The notes below the pieces were generated by a model, which was not told the DNA's origin, made no database searches, and saw only the letters and a list, made by a program, of their open reading frames with translations. Shown in pieces: positions 8,898-21,785 of a stretch of DNA of 64,000 nucleotides. Location of the stretch: contig CM034533.1 of the NCBI GenBank assembly GCA_020002185.1, positions 55,602,982-55,666,981 of the forward strand, in the 5' to 3' direction. A program made the position numbers and the translations under genes. The DNA is from Paraescarpia echinospica (taxonomy: Eukaryota > Annelida > Polychaeta > Sabellida > Siboglinidae). Numbering within the stretch: the first letter of the stretch is position 1; every line of letters begins with the position of its first letter.

Positions 8898-11800
8898 TGA
8901 TTCGCCGTACTAACAGTAGTGCAGAAGTAGGTCGTGGCAATGGCTAGGTATTAATTCGCCATACTACCAGTAGTTCAGACGTAGGTAGTGACAATGACTA
9001 GGTAATGATTCGTCATACTACCAGTAGTGCTGACGTAGACAGTGACAATGACTAGGTAATGATTCGCCAGACTACCAGTAGTACATACGTAGTTAGTGAC
9101 AATGGGTAGTTAATGATTCGCCAGATTACCAGTAGTATATACGTAGTTAGTGACAATGGCTAGGTAGTGATTCGCCATACAACCAGTAGTGCAGACGTAG
9201 GTAGTGACAATGGCTAGGTATTATTTCGCCATACTACTTGTAGTGCAGACGTAGGTAGTGACAATGATTAGGAAATGATTCGCCATACTACAAGTAGTGC
9301 TGACGTAGATAGTGGAAATGACTAGGTATTGATTCGCCATTCTACTGCAGACGTAGGTAACGACAATGATTAGTTAATGATTCGCCATACTACCAGTAGT
9401 GCTGACGTAGATAGTGACAATGACTAGTTAATGATTCGCCATACTACCAGTAGTACATACGTCGATAGTGACAATGACTAGGTAACGATTCGCCATACTA
9501 CCTGTAGAGCAGACGTAGGTAGTGACAATGGCTAGGTATTAATTCGCCATACTACCAGTAGTGCAGACTTAGGTAGTGACAATCACTATGTAATGATTCG
9601 CCATACTACCAGTAGTGCAGTCGTAGGGAGTGACAATGACTAGGTAATGATTCGCCATACTACCAGTAGTACATACGTCGGTAGTGACAATGACTAGGTA
9701 ACGATTCGCCATACTACCTGTAGAGCAGACGTAGGTAGTGACAATGGCTAGGTATTAATTCGCCATACTACCAGTTGTGCAGATTTAGGTAGTGACAATC
9801 ACTATGTAATGATTCGCCATACTAACAGTATTGCAGTCGTAGGGAGTGACAATGACTAGGTAATGATTCACCATACTACCAGTAGTGCAGACGTAGCTAG
9901 TGACAATGGCTAGGGAATGATTCGCCATACTACCAGTAGTGCAGACGTATGTAGGGAAAATTATTTGGTAATGATTTGCCATACTACCAGTAGTGCAGAC
10001 GTAGGTATTGACAATGACTAGGTAATGATTCGCCACACTACAAATAGTGCTGACGTAGATAGTGACAATGACTAGGTAATTATTCGCCATACTACCAGTA
10101 GTACATACGTTGGTAGTGACAATGTCTAGGCAATGATTCGCCATACTACAAGTAGTGCAGACGTTGGTAGTGACAATGACTACGTAATGATTCGCCGTAC
10201 TACCAGTAGTGCAGACGTAGGTCGTGGCAATGACTTGGTAATGATTCGCCATACTACCAGTAGTGCAGACGTAGGTAGTGACAATGGCTAGTTAATGATT
10301 CGCCATACTACCTGTAGTGCAGACGTAGGTAGTGTCAATGGCTAGGTACTAATTAACCATACTACCAGTAGTGCAGACGTAGGTAGTGACAATGACTAGG
10401 TAATGATTCGCCATACTACCAGTAGTGCAGACGTAGGTAGTGACAATGGCTAGGTATTAATTCGTCATACTACCAGTTGTGCAGACTTAGGTAGTGACAA
10501 TCACTATGTAATGATTCGCCATACTACCAGTAGTGCAGTCGTAGGGAGTTACAATGACTAGGTAATGATTCACCATACTACCAGTAGTGCAGACGTAGCT
10601 AGTGACAATGGCTAGGGAATGATTCGCCATACTACCAGTAGTGCAGACGTATGTAGGTAAAATGATTAGGTAATGATTCGCCATACTACCAGTAGTGTAG
10701 ACATAGGTAGTGACAATGGCTAGGTATTAATTCGCCATACAACCAGTAGTGCAGACGTAGGTAGTGACAATGACTAGGTAATGATTCGCCATACTACCAG
10801 TAGTGCTGACGTAGACAGTGACAATATCTAGGTAATGATTCGCCAGACTACCAGTAGTACATACGTAGTTATTGACAATGGCTAGGTAATGATTCGCCAT
10901 ACTACCAGTAGTGCAGACGTAGGTAGTGACAATGGCTAGGTATTAATTCGCCATACTACCTGTAGTGCAGACGTAGATAGTGGCAATGACTAGGTATTGA
11001 TTCGCCATTCTACTGCAGACGTAGGTAACGACAATGATTACTTAATGATTCGTCATACTACCAGTAGTGCTGACGTAGACAGTGACAATGACTAGGTAAT
11101 GATTCGCCAGACTACCAGTAGTACATACGTAGTTATTGACAATGGCTAGGTAATGATTCGCCATACTACCAGTAGTGCAGACGTAGGTAGTGACAATGGC
11201 TAGGTATTAATTCGCCATACTACCTGTAGTGCAGACGTAGATAGTGGCAATGACTAGGTATTGATTCGCCATTCTACTGCAGACGTAGGTAACGACAATG
11301 ATTACTTAATGATTCGTCATACAACCAGTAGTGCTGACGTAGACAGTGACAATGACTAGGTAATGATTCGGCAGACTACCAGTAGTACATACGTAGTTAG
11401 TGACAATGGGTAGGTAATGATTCGCCAGATTACCAGTAGTATATACGTAGTTAGTGACAATGGCTAGGTAGTGATTCGCCATACAACCAGTAGTGCAGAC
11501 GTAGATAGTGACAATGGCTAGGTATTATTTCGCCATACTACTTGTAGTGCAGACGTAGGTAGTGACAATGACTAGGAAATGATTCGCCATACTACAAGTA
11601 GTGCTGACGTAGATAGTGGCAATGACTAGGTATTGATTCGCCATTCTACTGCAGACGTAGGTAACGACAATGATTAGTTAATGATTCGCCATACTACCAG
11701 TAGTGCTGACGTAGATAGTGACAATGACTAGTTAATGATTCGCCATACTACCAGTAGTACATACGTCGGTAGTGACAATGACTAGGTAACGATTCGCCAT

Positions 11801-12307
11801 ACTACCTGTAGAGCAGACGTAGGTAGTGACAATGGCTAGGTATTAATTCGCCATACTACCAGTTGTGCAGACTTAGGTAGTGACAATCACTATGTAATGA
11901 TTCGCCATACTACCAGTAGTGCAGTCGTAGGGAGTGACAATGACTAGGTAATGATTCACCATACTACCAGTAGTGGAGACGTACCTAGTGACAATGGGTA
12001 GGGAATGATCCGCCATACTACCAGTTGTGTAGACGTAGGTAGGGAAAATGATTAGGTAATGATTTGCCATACTACCAGTAGTGCAGACGTAGGTATTGAC
12101 AATGACTAGGTAATTATTCGCCATACTACCAGTAGTGCTGACGTAGATAGTGACAATGACTAGGTAATTATTCGCCATACTACCAGTAATACATACCTTG
12201 GTAGTGACATTGTCTAGGCAATGATTCGCCATACTACAAGTAGTGCAGACGTAGGTAGTGGCAATGACTAGGTAATTATTCGTCATACTACCAGTACTGC
12301 AGACGTA

Positions 12308-14511
12308 GTAGTAGTAGTAGTAGTAGTAGTATTTTATTTGAGTCTCACTCCACGTATACATGCATTAAAATACAAAACAAATAAATATATTACATTCAAA
12401 GTTAGCACTGTATACAAAGACCACTCAAAAAGAGTTATGAGAGACTTGTAAAAACAAAAATGTACAAATAAAAACAGTAATAATTTAATAAACACGTGCT
12501 ATTATTTTGTTGTATTGTGTAATCTTGTGTGCAGTATTTTTTGGAGGATGCTGGCAGTTTTACTTATTATATCGTCATTACTCAATAAATATACAAATTT
12601 ATCTTGATCATTCATACTGGAAAAAGCTGGATCATTAATTGTTGCATAGCCTATTAGTTCTTTTCGTTCATTAAAATATAAAGGGCATTTCATTAAAACG
12701 TGAAACTCATTTTCTATTTCATTCGTGCAATTATAACACGTCCTAGCTTCAGGTGGGGGGTAATTTCGTTCAAAACGTCCAGTTTCAATTCTGATTGGTG
12801 CCACGCCACATCGAAATTTTGCAAGTGCTGATCGATTACTTCTAGACATAATTTTCTTAACATAATGCTCAGTTACAAATTTTGTTTTGAACTGTTTATA
12901 AGTTCTTAGTTTATTTCTACTACCATTTCTGCCCTCTTCTCTATTTATAATATGAAGCCATTGCTGTTCCTGTAATACAGACAGGCAAACATCTGTGTGT
13001 TCTATTATAGCCTTTCCATTAACATGGTTTCTTATATTAGTAAGAGTATGCATATTTAAGTCATTATAACGATGGTATACTTCGTAGCCCCAATTTCGTT
13101 TCCCACTTATGGCCATTTCCATCATCCATAGAAACACGCGTTTTGTCACTCTAGATACATCCATATTGATCAAACGACACCAGAGCCTAGTAACAGATAG
13201 CCATTGTTGGTGAGTCGGAGTTTTCCACCCCATTTCACCCTGTACTGCTGCTGATGGGGTATATTTACCCACACCTAGGAAAAATCGACAGGCCCTATTA
13301 TGTATGCTATTTATGACCGAATATTCCTTTGTACCCCACACAGCAGAACCATAGTTAATAATGGAGAGCACCATACCATCGTATAGTTTTGTAAAACAGT
13401 TAAAAGGCATTCCTCCATTACACTTTGTCTTAGCCATTAACAAACCCAGAGCTCTGTTCGCCGTAGTAGCTACTGCTTTTACCATCACCTTATAATCAAG
13501 ATATTCAGTTAAAATCAAACCTAAATATTTATACTTATTTACGATGCATATGCTTTGGTCACCTAGTAGGAAGTCGCAAGTAGTCTCAGATATCGATGGA
13601 TTACGAAAATGTACAATTTGAGTTTTGTCTTTGTTAATAGACATGCTCCAGTCATTGCACCATTTCCAGATAACATTTAGCAATGTCTGCAGTTCTTCTG
13701 CTGATTCGGCCAGCACCACAATATCATCTGCGTATGCAAACATTGTAACAATTTCGTCTCCGATCTTAACACCTTTACCCGTGCCTTTCAATTCAGCTGA
13801 TAAATCGTTTATAAACATATTGAACAAGATAGGTGATATAACACATCCCTGCTTAAGCCCGCATTCAACATTGAACCAGTCAGACTTTAAGTTGTTGACC
13901 CTAACACAACATTTGTAATCAACATATAATGATTTCAAAGCCTCAAGCATTTTCCCTTGTATGTTGAAGTTCCTAATTTTGTTCCAGAGGAAATTTCTAT
14001 TGATACGGTCATAAGCTTTACTAAAATCTACGAAACATGCAAACGTTTGCTGTCGACATTTCTTTCTAGTATTGATTATGTTTGTAATGGTAGATAGGTG
14101 GTCGAGACAACTGCGACCTGGTCTAAACCCATTTTGCTCATCACACAAAAGGTCGTTGTCCTCTACCCACGATATAAGACGATCGTTTAAAATAGAGCAG
14201 TATATTTTATACACATGGGAACTAAGCGTAATTCCCCTATAGTTCAATGGCACTCGTGGATCAGACGTACAAAACTTGGGTATCGGGGTTACAATGCCCC
14301 GACGCCATGCTTCAGGAACCATGCTGCTGTTAAAACATTGATTAAATAGTTCGTAAAGGAAGTCTATGGCATTTTCATTGACCAGCGTTTCGACTGGGAT
14401 GTTATCATCACCCAACGCTTTGTGTTTCTTGGCCTTGTTTAAGGTCAGGCGAATGTCCTCCTTAGAGATAGGCCCATCAAGGTGTTCATAAGTTACCTAG
14501 TCATTGTCACT
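12308..14511 (-). mobile_element. 5'-truncated LINE, copy 3
   Basis: Third copy of the same insertion, with ACGTA at 12303-12307 and 14512-14516, TAC tail at 12305-12331, AATAAA at 12333-12338 on the minus strand. Its 3' untranslated region carries a few private changes (CAGTAATAATTT against CAGTATTAATTT). Structure and junctions are otherwise the same as in copies 1 and 2. Confidence 0.95.
12502..14496 (-). CDS. LINE reverse transcriptase, N-terminally truncated, copy 3
   Basis: Intact from the 5' junction to TAA at 12502-12504. It shares T511 with copy 2 and has one private replacement, D for N at residue 3 counted from the TTG at 14415 (base 14409). The reverse transcriptase motifs and the C-terminal CX2CX8HX4C motif are unchanged. 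The pattern of shared changes places copies 2 and 3 closer to each other than to copy 1 in this frame. As in the other copies, the endonuclease is absent and no start codon is available, so functional expression is doubtful. Confidence 0.93.
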   Translation of the reverse strand, partial: VTYEHLDGPISKEDIRLTLNKAKKHKALGDDNIPVETLVNENAIDFLYELFNQCFNSSMVPEAWRRGIVTPIPKFCTSDPRVPLNYRGITLSSHVYKIYCSILNDRLISWVEDNDLLCDEQNGFRPGRSCLDHLSTITNIINTRKKCRQQTFACFVDFSKAYDRINRNFLWNKIRNFNIQGKMLEALKSLYVDYKCCVRVNNLKSDWFNVECGLKQGCVISPILFNMFINDLSAELKGTGKGVKIGDEIVTMFAYADDIVVLAESAEELQTLLNVIWKWCNDWSMSINKDKTQIVHFRNPSISETTCDFLLGDQSICIVNKYKYLGLILTEYLDYKVMVKAVATTANRALGLLMAKTKCNGGMPFNCFTKLYDGMVLSIINYGSAVWGTKEYSVINSIHNRACRFFLGVGKYTPSAAVQGEMGWKTPTHQQWLSVTRLWCRLINMDVSRVTKRVFLWMMEMAISGKRNWGYEVYHRYNDLNMHTLTNIRNHVNGKAIIEHTDVCLSVLQEQQWLHIINREEGRNGSRNKLRTYKQFKTKFVTEHYVKKIMSRSNRSALAKFRCGVAPIRIETGRFERNYPPPEARTCYNCTNEIENEFHVLMKCPLYFNERKELIGYATINDPAFSSMNDQDKFVYLLSNDDIISKTASILQKILHTRLHNTTK

Positions 14512-14538
14512 ACGTAAGTAGTGACAATGACTAGGTAA
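14493..14538. repeat. Perfect inverted repeat at the LINE 5' junction, copy 3
   Basis: Identical 21-bp arms and GTAA spacer to copies 1 and 2. All 46 bases are conserved although the flanking satellite has diverged slightly. Confidence 0.95.
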
Positions 14539-16640
14539 TGATTCGCCGTACTAACAGTAGTGCAGAAGTAGGTCGTGGCAATGGCTAGGTATTAATTCGT
14601 CATACTACCAGTAGTTCAGACGTAGGTAGTGACAATGACTAGGTAATGATTCGTCATACTACCAGTAGTGCTGACGTAGACAGTGACAATGACTAGGTAA
14701 TGATTCGCCAGACTACCAGTAGTACATACGTAGTTAGTGACAATGGGTAGTTAATGATTCGCCAGATTACCAGTAGTATATACGTAGTTAGTGACAATGG
14801 CTAGGTAGTGATTCGCCATACAACCAGTAGTGCAGACGTAGGTAGTGACAATGGCTAGGTATTATTTCGCCATACTACTTGTAGTGCAGACGTAGGTAGT
14901 GACAATGACTAGGAAATGATTCGCCATACTACAAGTAGTGCTGACGTAGATAGTGGCAATGACTAGGTATTGATTCGCCATTCTACTGCAGACGTAGGTA
15001 ACGACAATGATTAGTTAATGATTCGCCATACTACCAGTTGTGCTGACGTAGATAGTGACAATGACTAGTTAATGATTCGCCATACTACCAGTAGTACATA
15101 CGTCGGTAGTGACAATGACTAGGTAACGATTCGCCATACTACCTGTAGAGCAGACGTAGGTAGTGACAATGGCTAGGTATTAATTCGCCATACTACCAGA
15201 AGTGCAGACTTAGGTAGTGACAATCACTATGTAATGATTCGCCATACTACCAGTAGTGCAGTCGTAGGGAGTGACAATGACTAGGTAATGATTCGCCATA
15301 CTACCAGTAGTACATACGTCGGTAGTGACAATGACTAGGTAACGATTCGCCATACTACCTGTAGAGCAGACGTAGGTAGTGACAATGGCTAGGTATTAAT
15401 TCGCCATACTACCAGTTGTGCAGACTTAGGTAGTGACAATCACTATGTAATGATTCGCCATACTAACAGTATTGCAGTCGTAGGGAGTGACAATGACTAG
15501 GTAATGATTCACCATACTACCAGTAGTGTAGACGTAGCTAGTGACAATGGCTAGGGAATGATTCGCCATACTACCAGTAGTGCAGACATATGTAGGGAAA
15601 ATTATTTGGTAATGATTTGCCATACTACCAGTAGTGCAGACGTAGGTATTGACAATGACTAGGTAATGATTCGCCACACTACAAATAGTGCTGACGTAGA
15701 TAGTGACAATGACTAGGTAATTATTCGCCATACTACCAGTAGTACATACGTTGGTAGTGACAATGTCTAGGCAATGATTCGCCATACTACAAGTAGTGCA
15801 GACGTTGGTAGTGACAATGACTACGTAATGATTCGCCGTACTACCAGTAGTGCAGACGTAGGTCGTGGCAATGACTTGGTAATGATTCGCCATACTACCA
15901 GTAGTGCAGACGTAGGTAGTGACAATGGCTAGTTAATGATTCGCCATACTACCTGTAGTGCAGACGTAGGTAGTGTCAATGGCTAGGTACTAATTAACCA
16001 TACTACCAGTAGTGCAGACGTAGGTAGTGACAATGACTAGGTAATGATTCGCCATACTACCAGTAGTGCAGACGTAGGTAGTGACAATGGCTAGGTATTA
16101 ATTCGTCATACTACAAGTTGTGCAGACTTAGGTAGTGACAATCACTATGTAATGATTCGCCATACTACCAGTAGTGCAGTCGTAGGGAGTGACAATGACT
16201 AGGTAATGATTCACCATACTACCAGTAGTGCAGACGTAGCTAGTGACAATGGCTAGGGAATGATTCGCCATACTACCAGTAGTGCAGACGTATGTAGGTA
16301 AAATGATTAGGTAATGATTCGCCATACTACCAGAATTGTAGACGTAGGTAGTGAAAATGGCTACGTATTAATTCGCCATACAACCAGTAGTGCAGACGTA
16401 GGTAGTGACAATGACTAGGTAATGATTCGCCATACTACCAGTAGTGCTGACGTAGACAGTTACAATGTCTAGGTAATGATTCGCCAGACTACCAGTAGTA
16501 CATACGTAGTTATTGACAATGGCTAGGTAAAGATTCGCCATACTACCAGTAGTGCAGACGTAGGTAGTGACAATGGCTAGGTATTAATTCGCCATACTAC
16601 CTGTAGTGCAGACGTAGATAGTGACAATGACTAGGTATTG

Positions 16641-18081
16641 ATTCGCCATTCTACTGCAGACGTAGGTAACGAGAATGATTACTTAATGATTCGTCATACT
16701 ACCAGTAGTGCTGACGTAGACAGTGACAATGACTAGGTAATGATTCGCCAGACTACCAGTAGTACATACGTAGTTAGTGACAATGGGTAGGTAATGATTC
16801 GCCAGATTACCAGTAGTATATACGTAGTTAGTGACAATGGCTAGGTAGTGATTCGCCATACAACCAGTAATGCAGACGTAGGTAGTGACAATGGCTAGGT
16901 ATTATTTCGCCATACTACTTGTAGTGCAGACGTAGGTAGTGACAATGACTAGGAAATGATTCGCCATACTACAAGTAGTGCTGACGTAGATAGTGGCAAT
17001 GACTAGGTATTGATTCGCCATTCTACTGCAGACGTAGGTAACGACAATGATTAGTTAATGATTCGCCATACTACCAGTAGTGCTGATGTAGATAGTGACA
17101 ATAACTAGGTAAATTATTCGCCATACTACCTGTAGAGCAGACGTAGGTTGTGACAATGACTAGGTAATGATTCGCCATACTACCAGTAGTGCAGACGTAG
17201 GTAGTGACAATGGCTAGGTATTAATTCGCCATACTACCAGTTGTGCAGACTTAGGTAGTGACAATCACTATGTAATGATTCGCCATACTAACAGTATTGC
17301 AGTCGTAGGGAGTGACAATGACTAGGTAATGATTCACCATACTACCAGTAGTGCAGACGTCGGTAGTGACAATGACTAGGTAATGATTCGCCATACTACC
17401 TGTAGAGCAGACGTAGGTAGTGATAATGGCTAGGTATTAATTCGCCATACTACCAGTAGTGCAGACATAGGTAGTGACAATGACTAGGTAATGATTCTCC
17501 ATAAAACCAGTAGTGCTGACGTAGATAGTGACATTGACTAGGTAAAGATTCGCCAGACTACCACTAGTACATACGTAGTTAGTGACAATGGCTAGGTAAT
17601 GATTCGCCAGACTACCAGTAGTACATACGTAATTAGTGACAATGGCTAGGTAATGATTCGCCATACTACCAGTAGTGCAGACGTATGTAGTGAAAATGCC
17701 TAAATATTAATTCGCTATACTACCTGTAGTGCAGACGTAGGTAGTGACAATGACTAGGTAATGATTCGCCATACTACAAGTAGTGCTGACGTCGATAGTG
17801 GCAATGACTAGGTATTGATTCGCCATTCTAGTGCAGACGTAGGTAACGACAATGATTAGGTAATGGTTCGCCATACTACCAGTAGTGCTGACGTAGATAG
17901 TGACAATGACTAGGTAATGATTCGCCATACTACCAGTAGTACACACGTCGGTAGTGACAATGACTAGGTAAAGATTCGCCATACTACCTGTAGAGCAGAC
18001 GTAGGTTGTGACAATGGCTAGGTAATGATTCGCCATACTACCAGTAGTACAGACGTAGGTAGTGACAATGGCTAGGTATTA
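16641..18081. repeat. Higher-order repeat B, copy 1 (1441 bp)
   Basis: The block from ATTCGCCATTCTACTGCAGACG with the private change CGAGAATG (16670) recurs at 18082. The basic length 1440 equals 24 x 54 + 3 x 48, and three 48-bp monomers are visible (about 16650, 17030, 17828). A 55-bp monomer with an extra A (GGTAAATTATTCG, about 17110) makes this copy one base longer. The stretch of about 17085-17220 differs from copy 2 while both flanks match closely. Confidence 0.9.
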
Positions 18082-19521
18082 ATTCGCCATTCTACTGCAG
18101 ACGTAGGTAACGAGAATGATTACTTAATGATTCGTCATACTACCAGTAGTGCTGACGTAGACAGTGACAATGACTAGGTAATGATTCGCCAGACTACCAG
18201 TAGTACATACGTAGTTAGTGACAATGGGTAGGTAATGATTCGCCAGATTACCAGTAGTATATACGTAGTTAGTGACAATGGCTAGGTAGTGATTCGCCAT
18301 ACAACCAGTAATGCAGACGTAGGTAGTGACAATGGCTAGGTATTATTTCGCCATACTACTTGTAGTGCAGACGTAGGTAGTGACAATGACTAGGAAATGA
18401 TTCGCCATACTACAAGTAGTGCTGACGTAGATAGTGGCAATGACTAGGTATTGATTCGCCATTCTACTGCAGACGTAGGTAACGACAATGATTAGTTAAT
18501 GATTCGCCATACTACCAGTAGTGCTGACGTAGATAGTGACAATGACTAGTTAATGATTCGCCATACTACCAGTAGTACATACGTCGGTAGTGACAATGAC
18601 TAGGTAACGATTCGCCATACTACCTGTAGAGCAGACGTAGGTAGTGACAATGGCTAGGTATTAATTCGCCATACTACCAGTTGTGCAGACTTAGGTAGTG
18701 ACAATCACTATGTAATGATTCGCCATACTAACAGTATTGCAGTCGTAGGGAGTGACAATGACTAGGTAATGATTCACCATACTACCAGTAGTGCAGACGT
18801 CGGTAGTGACAATGACTAGGTAATGATTCGCCATACTACCTGTAGAGCAGACGTAGGTAGTGATAATGGCTAGGTATTAATTCGCCATACTACCAGTAGT
18901 GCAGACATAGGTAGTGACAATGACTAGGTAATGATTCTCCATAAAACCAGTAGTGCTGACGTAGATAGTGACATTGACTAGGTAAAGATTCGCCAGACTA
19001 CCACTAGTACATACGTAGTTAGTGACAATGGCTAGGTAATGATTCGCCAGACTACCAGTAGTACATACGTAATTAGTGACAATGGCTAGGTAATGATTCG
19101 CCATACTACCAGTAGTGCAGACGTATGTAGTGAAAATGCCTAAATATTAATTCGCTATACTACCTGTAGTGCAGACGTAGGTAGTGACAATGACTAGGTA
19201 ATGATTCGCCATACTACAAGTAGTGCTGACGTCGATAGTGGCAATGACTAGGTATTGATTCGCCATTCTAGTGCAGACGTAGGTAACGACAATGATTAGG
19301 TAATGGTTCGCCATACTACCAGTAGTGCTGACGTAGATAGTGACAATGACTAGGTAATGATTCGCCATACTACCAGTAGTACACACGTCGGTAGTGACAA
19401 TGACTAGGTAAAGATTCGCCATACTACCTGTAGAGCAGACGTAGGTTGTGACAATGGCTAGGTAATGATTCGCCATACTACCAGTAGTACAGACGTAGGT
19501 AGTGACAATGGCTAGGTATTA
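18082..19521. repeat. Higher-order repeat B, copy 2 (1440 bp)
   Basis: Tandem copy of 16641-18081. The junction at about 18070-18095 joins a GGCTAGGTATTAATTCGCC monomer to the ATTCTACTGCAG monomer, as expected from unequal exchange between misaligned monomers. From about 17240 (18681 in this copy) to the end, the two copies look identical by eye. Confidence 0.9.
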
Positions 19522-21785
19522 ATTCGCCATACAACCAGTTGTGCAGATTAGGTAGTGACAATCACTATGAAATGATTCGCCATACTACCAGTGGTGCAGT
19601 CGTAGGGAGTGACAATGACTAGGTAATGATTCACCATACTACCAGTAGTGCAGACGTAGCTAGTGACAATGGCTAGGGAATGATTCGCCATACTACCAGT
19701 AGTGCAATCGTATGTAGGGAAAATGATTAGGTAATGATTCGCCATACTACCAGTAGTGCAGACGTAGGTAGTGACAATGTCTAGGTATTAATTCGCCATA
19801 TTAATAGTTGTGCAGACGTAGGTAGTCACAATGACTAGGTAATGATTCGTCATACTACCAGTAGTGCTGACGTAGACAGTGACAATGACTAGGTAATGAT
19901 TCGCCAGACTACTAGTAGTACATACGTAGTTAATGACAATGGGTAGGTAATGATTCGCCAGATTACCAGTAGTATATACGTAGTTAATGACAATGGCTAG
20001 GAAGTGATTCACCATACAACCAGTAGTGCAGACGTAGGTAGTGACAATGGCTAAGTATTATTTCGCCATACTACTTGTAGTGCAGACGTAGGTAGTGACA
20101 ATGACTAGGAAATGATTCGCCATACTACAAGTAGTGCTGACGTAGATAGTGGCAATGACTAGGTATTGATTCGCCATTCTACTGCAGACGTAGGTAACGA
20201 CAATAATTAGTTAATGATTCGCCATACTACCAGTAGTGTTGACGTAGATAGTGACAATGACTAGGTAATGATTCGCCATACTACCAGTAGTACATACGTC
20301 GGTAGTGACAATGACTAGGTAACGATTCGCCATACTACCTGTAGAGCAGACGTAGGTAGTGACAATGGCTAGGTAATGATTCGCCATACTACCTGTAGAG
20401 CAGACGTAGGTAGTGACAATGGCTAGGTATTAATTCGCCATACTACCAGTTGTGCAGACTTAGGTAGTGACAATCACTATGTAATGATTCGACATACTAA
20501 CAGTATTGCAGTCGTAGGGAATGACAATGACTAGGTAATGATTCACCATACTACCAGTAATGCAGACGTAGCTAGTGACAATGGCTAGGGAATGATTCGC
20601 CATACTACCAGTAGTGCAGACGTATGTAGGGAAAATGATTTGGTAATGATTTGCCATACTACCAGTAGTGCAGACGTAGGTATTGACAAAGACTAGGTAA
20701 TGATTCGCCACACTACCAGTAGTGCTGACGTAGATAGTGACAATGACTAGGTAATTATTCGCCATACTACCAGTAGTACATACGTTGGTAATGACAATGT
20801 CTAGGCAATGATTCGCCACACTACAAGTAGTGCAGACGTTGGTAGTGACAATGACTAGGTAATGATTCGCCGTACTACCAGTAGTGGAGACGTAGGTCGT
20901 GGCAATGACTTGGTAATGATTCGCCATACTACCAGTAGTGCAGACGTAGGTAGTGATAATGGCTAGTTAATGATTCGCCATACTACCTGTAGTGCAGACG
21001 TAGGTAGTGAAAATGGCTAGGTACTAATTTGCCATACTACCAGTATTGCAGACGTAGGTAGTGACAATGACTAGGTAATGATTCGCCATACTACCAATAG
21101 TGGGGACGTAGATAGTGACAATGACTAGGTAATGATTAGCCAGACTACCAGTAGTACATACGTAGTTAGTGACAATGGCTAGGTAATGATTCGCCATACT
21201 ACCAATAGTGTAGACGCAGGTAGCGACAAAGGCTAGGTATTAATTCGCCATATTAATAGTTGTGCAGACGTAGGTAGTCACAATGACTAGGAAATGATTC
21301 GCCATACTACCAGTAGTGCTGACGTAGATAGTGGCAATGACTAGGTATTGATTCGCCATTCTAGTGCAGACGTAGGTAATGACAATGACTAAGTAATGAT
21401 TCGCCATACTACCAGTAGTGCTGACGTAGTTAGTGACAATGACTAGGTAATGATTCGCCATACTACCAGTAGTACATGCGTCGGTAGTGACAATGACTAG
21501 GCAATGATTTACCATACTACCAGTAGTGCAGACGTAGGTAGTGACAATGACTAGATAATGATTCTCCATACTACCAGTAGTGCAGTCGTAGGGAGTGCCA
21601 ATGACTAGGTAATGATTTGCCATACTACCAGTAGTGCAGACGTAGGTTGTGGCATTGACTAGGTATTGATTCGCCATTCTACTGCAGACGTAGGTAATGA
21701 CAATGACTAGGTAATATGTCGCCATACTACCAGTAGTACATACGTCGGTAGTGACAATGACTAGGCAATGATTCGACATACTACC
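19522..21785. repeat. Higher-order repeat C, unit 1 (end of the 2999-bp register)
   Basis: Sequence from about 18800 to 20840 recurs 2999 bp later. The 2999-bp length fits 51 x 54 + 4 x 48 + 53. The 53-bp monomer (CAGATTAGG instead of CAGACTTAGG, at about 19545) shifts the minus-strand frame. The stretch of about 20840-21785 is missing from the following two units. Confidence 0.85.

Larger units (their letters stand above)
5642..11282. repeat. Higher-order repeat A, copy 2 (5641 bp, carries LINE)
   Basis: This copy repeats 1-5641 nearly base for base, including the LINE, its target duplication and the foldback. Differences from copy 1 are scattered single bases, for example GTAGG instead of GTAGA near 5861 and ACATAGG instead of ACGTAGG near 10701. 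Confidence 0.95.
11283..16640. repeat. Higher-order repeat A, copy 3 (incomplete at its right end)
   Basis: The third copy of the LINE-bearing unit starts again with ACGTAGGTAACGACAATG. It follows the 5641-bp register until about 16640, then passes into the 1.44-kb repeat without the second 264-bp block. It is the most diverged of the three, with private changes such as CACGTG for CATGTG at 12493-12498 and ATCATCACCC at the LINE frame's 5' part. Confidence 0.9.

Noticed and set aside
1026..14511. Three independent LINE insertions into a preferred target
   Set aside because: All copies share truncation point, foldback and target duplication at exact 5641-bp spacing, which requires copying of one insertion.
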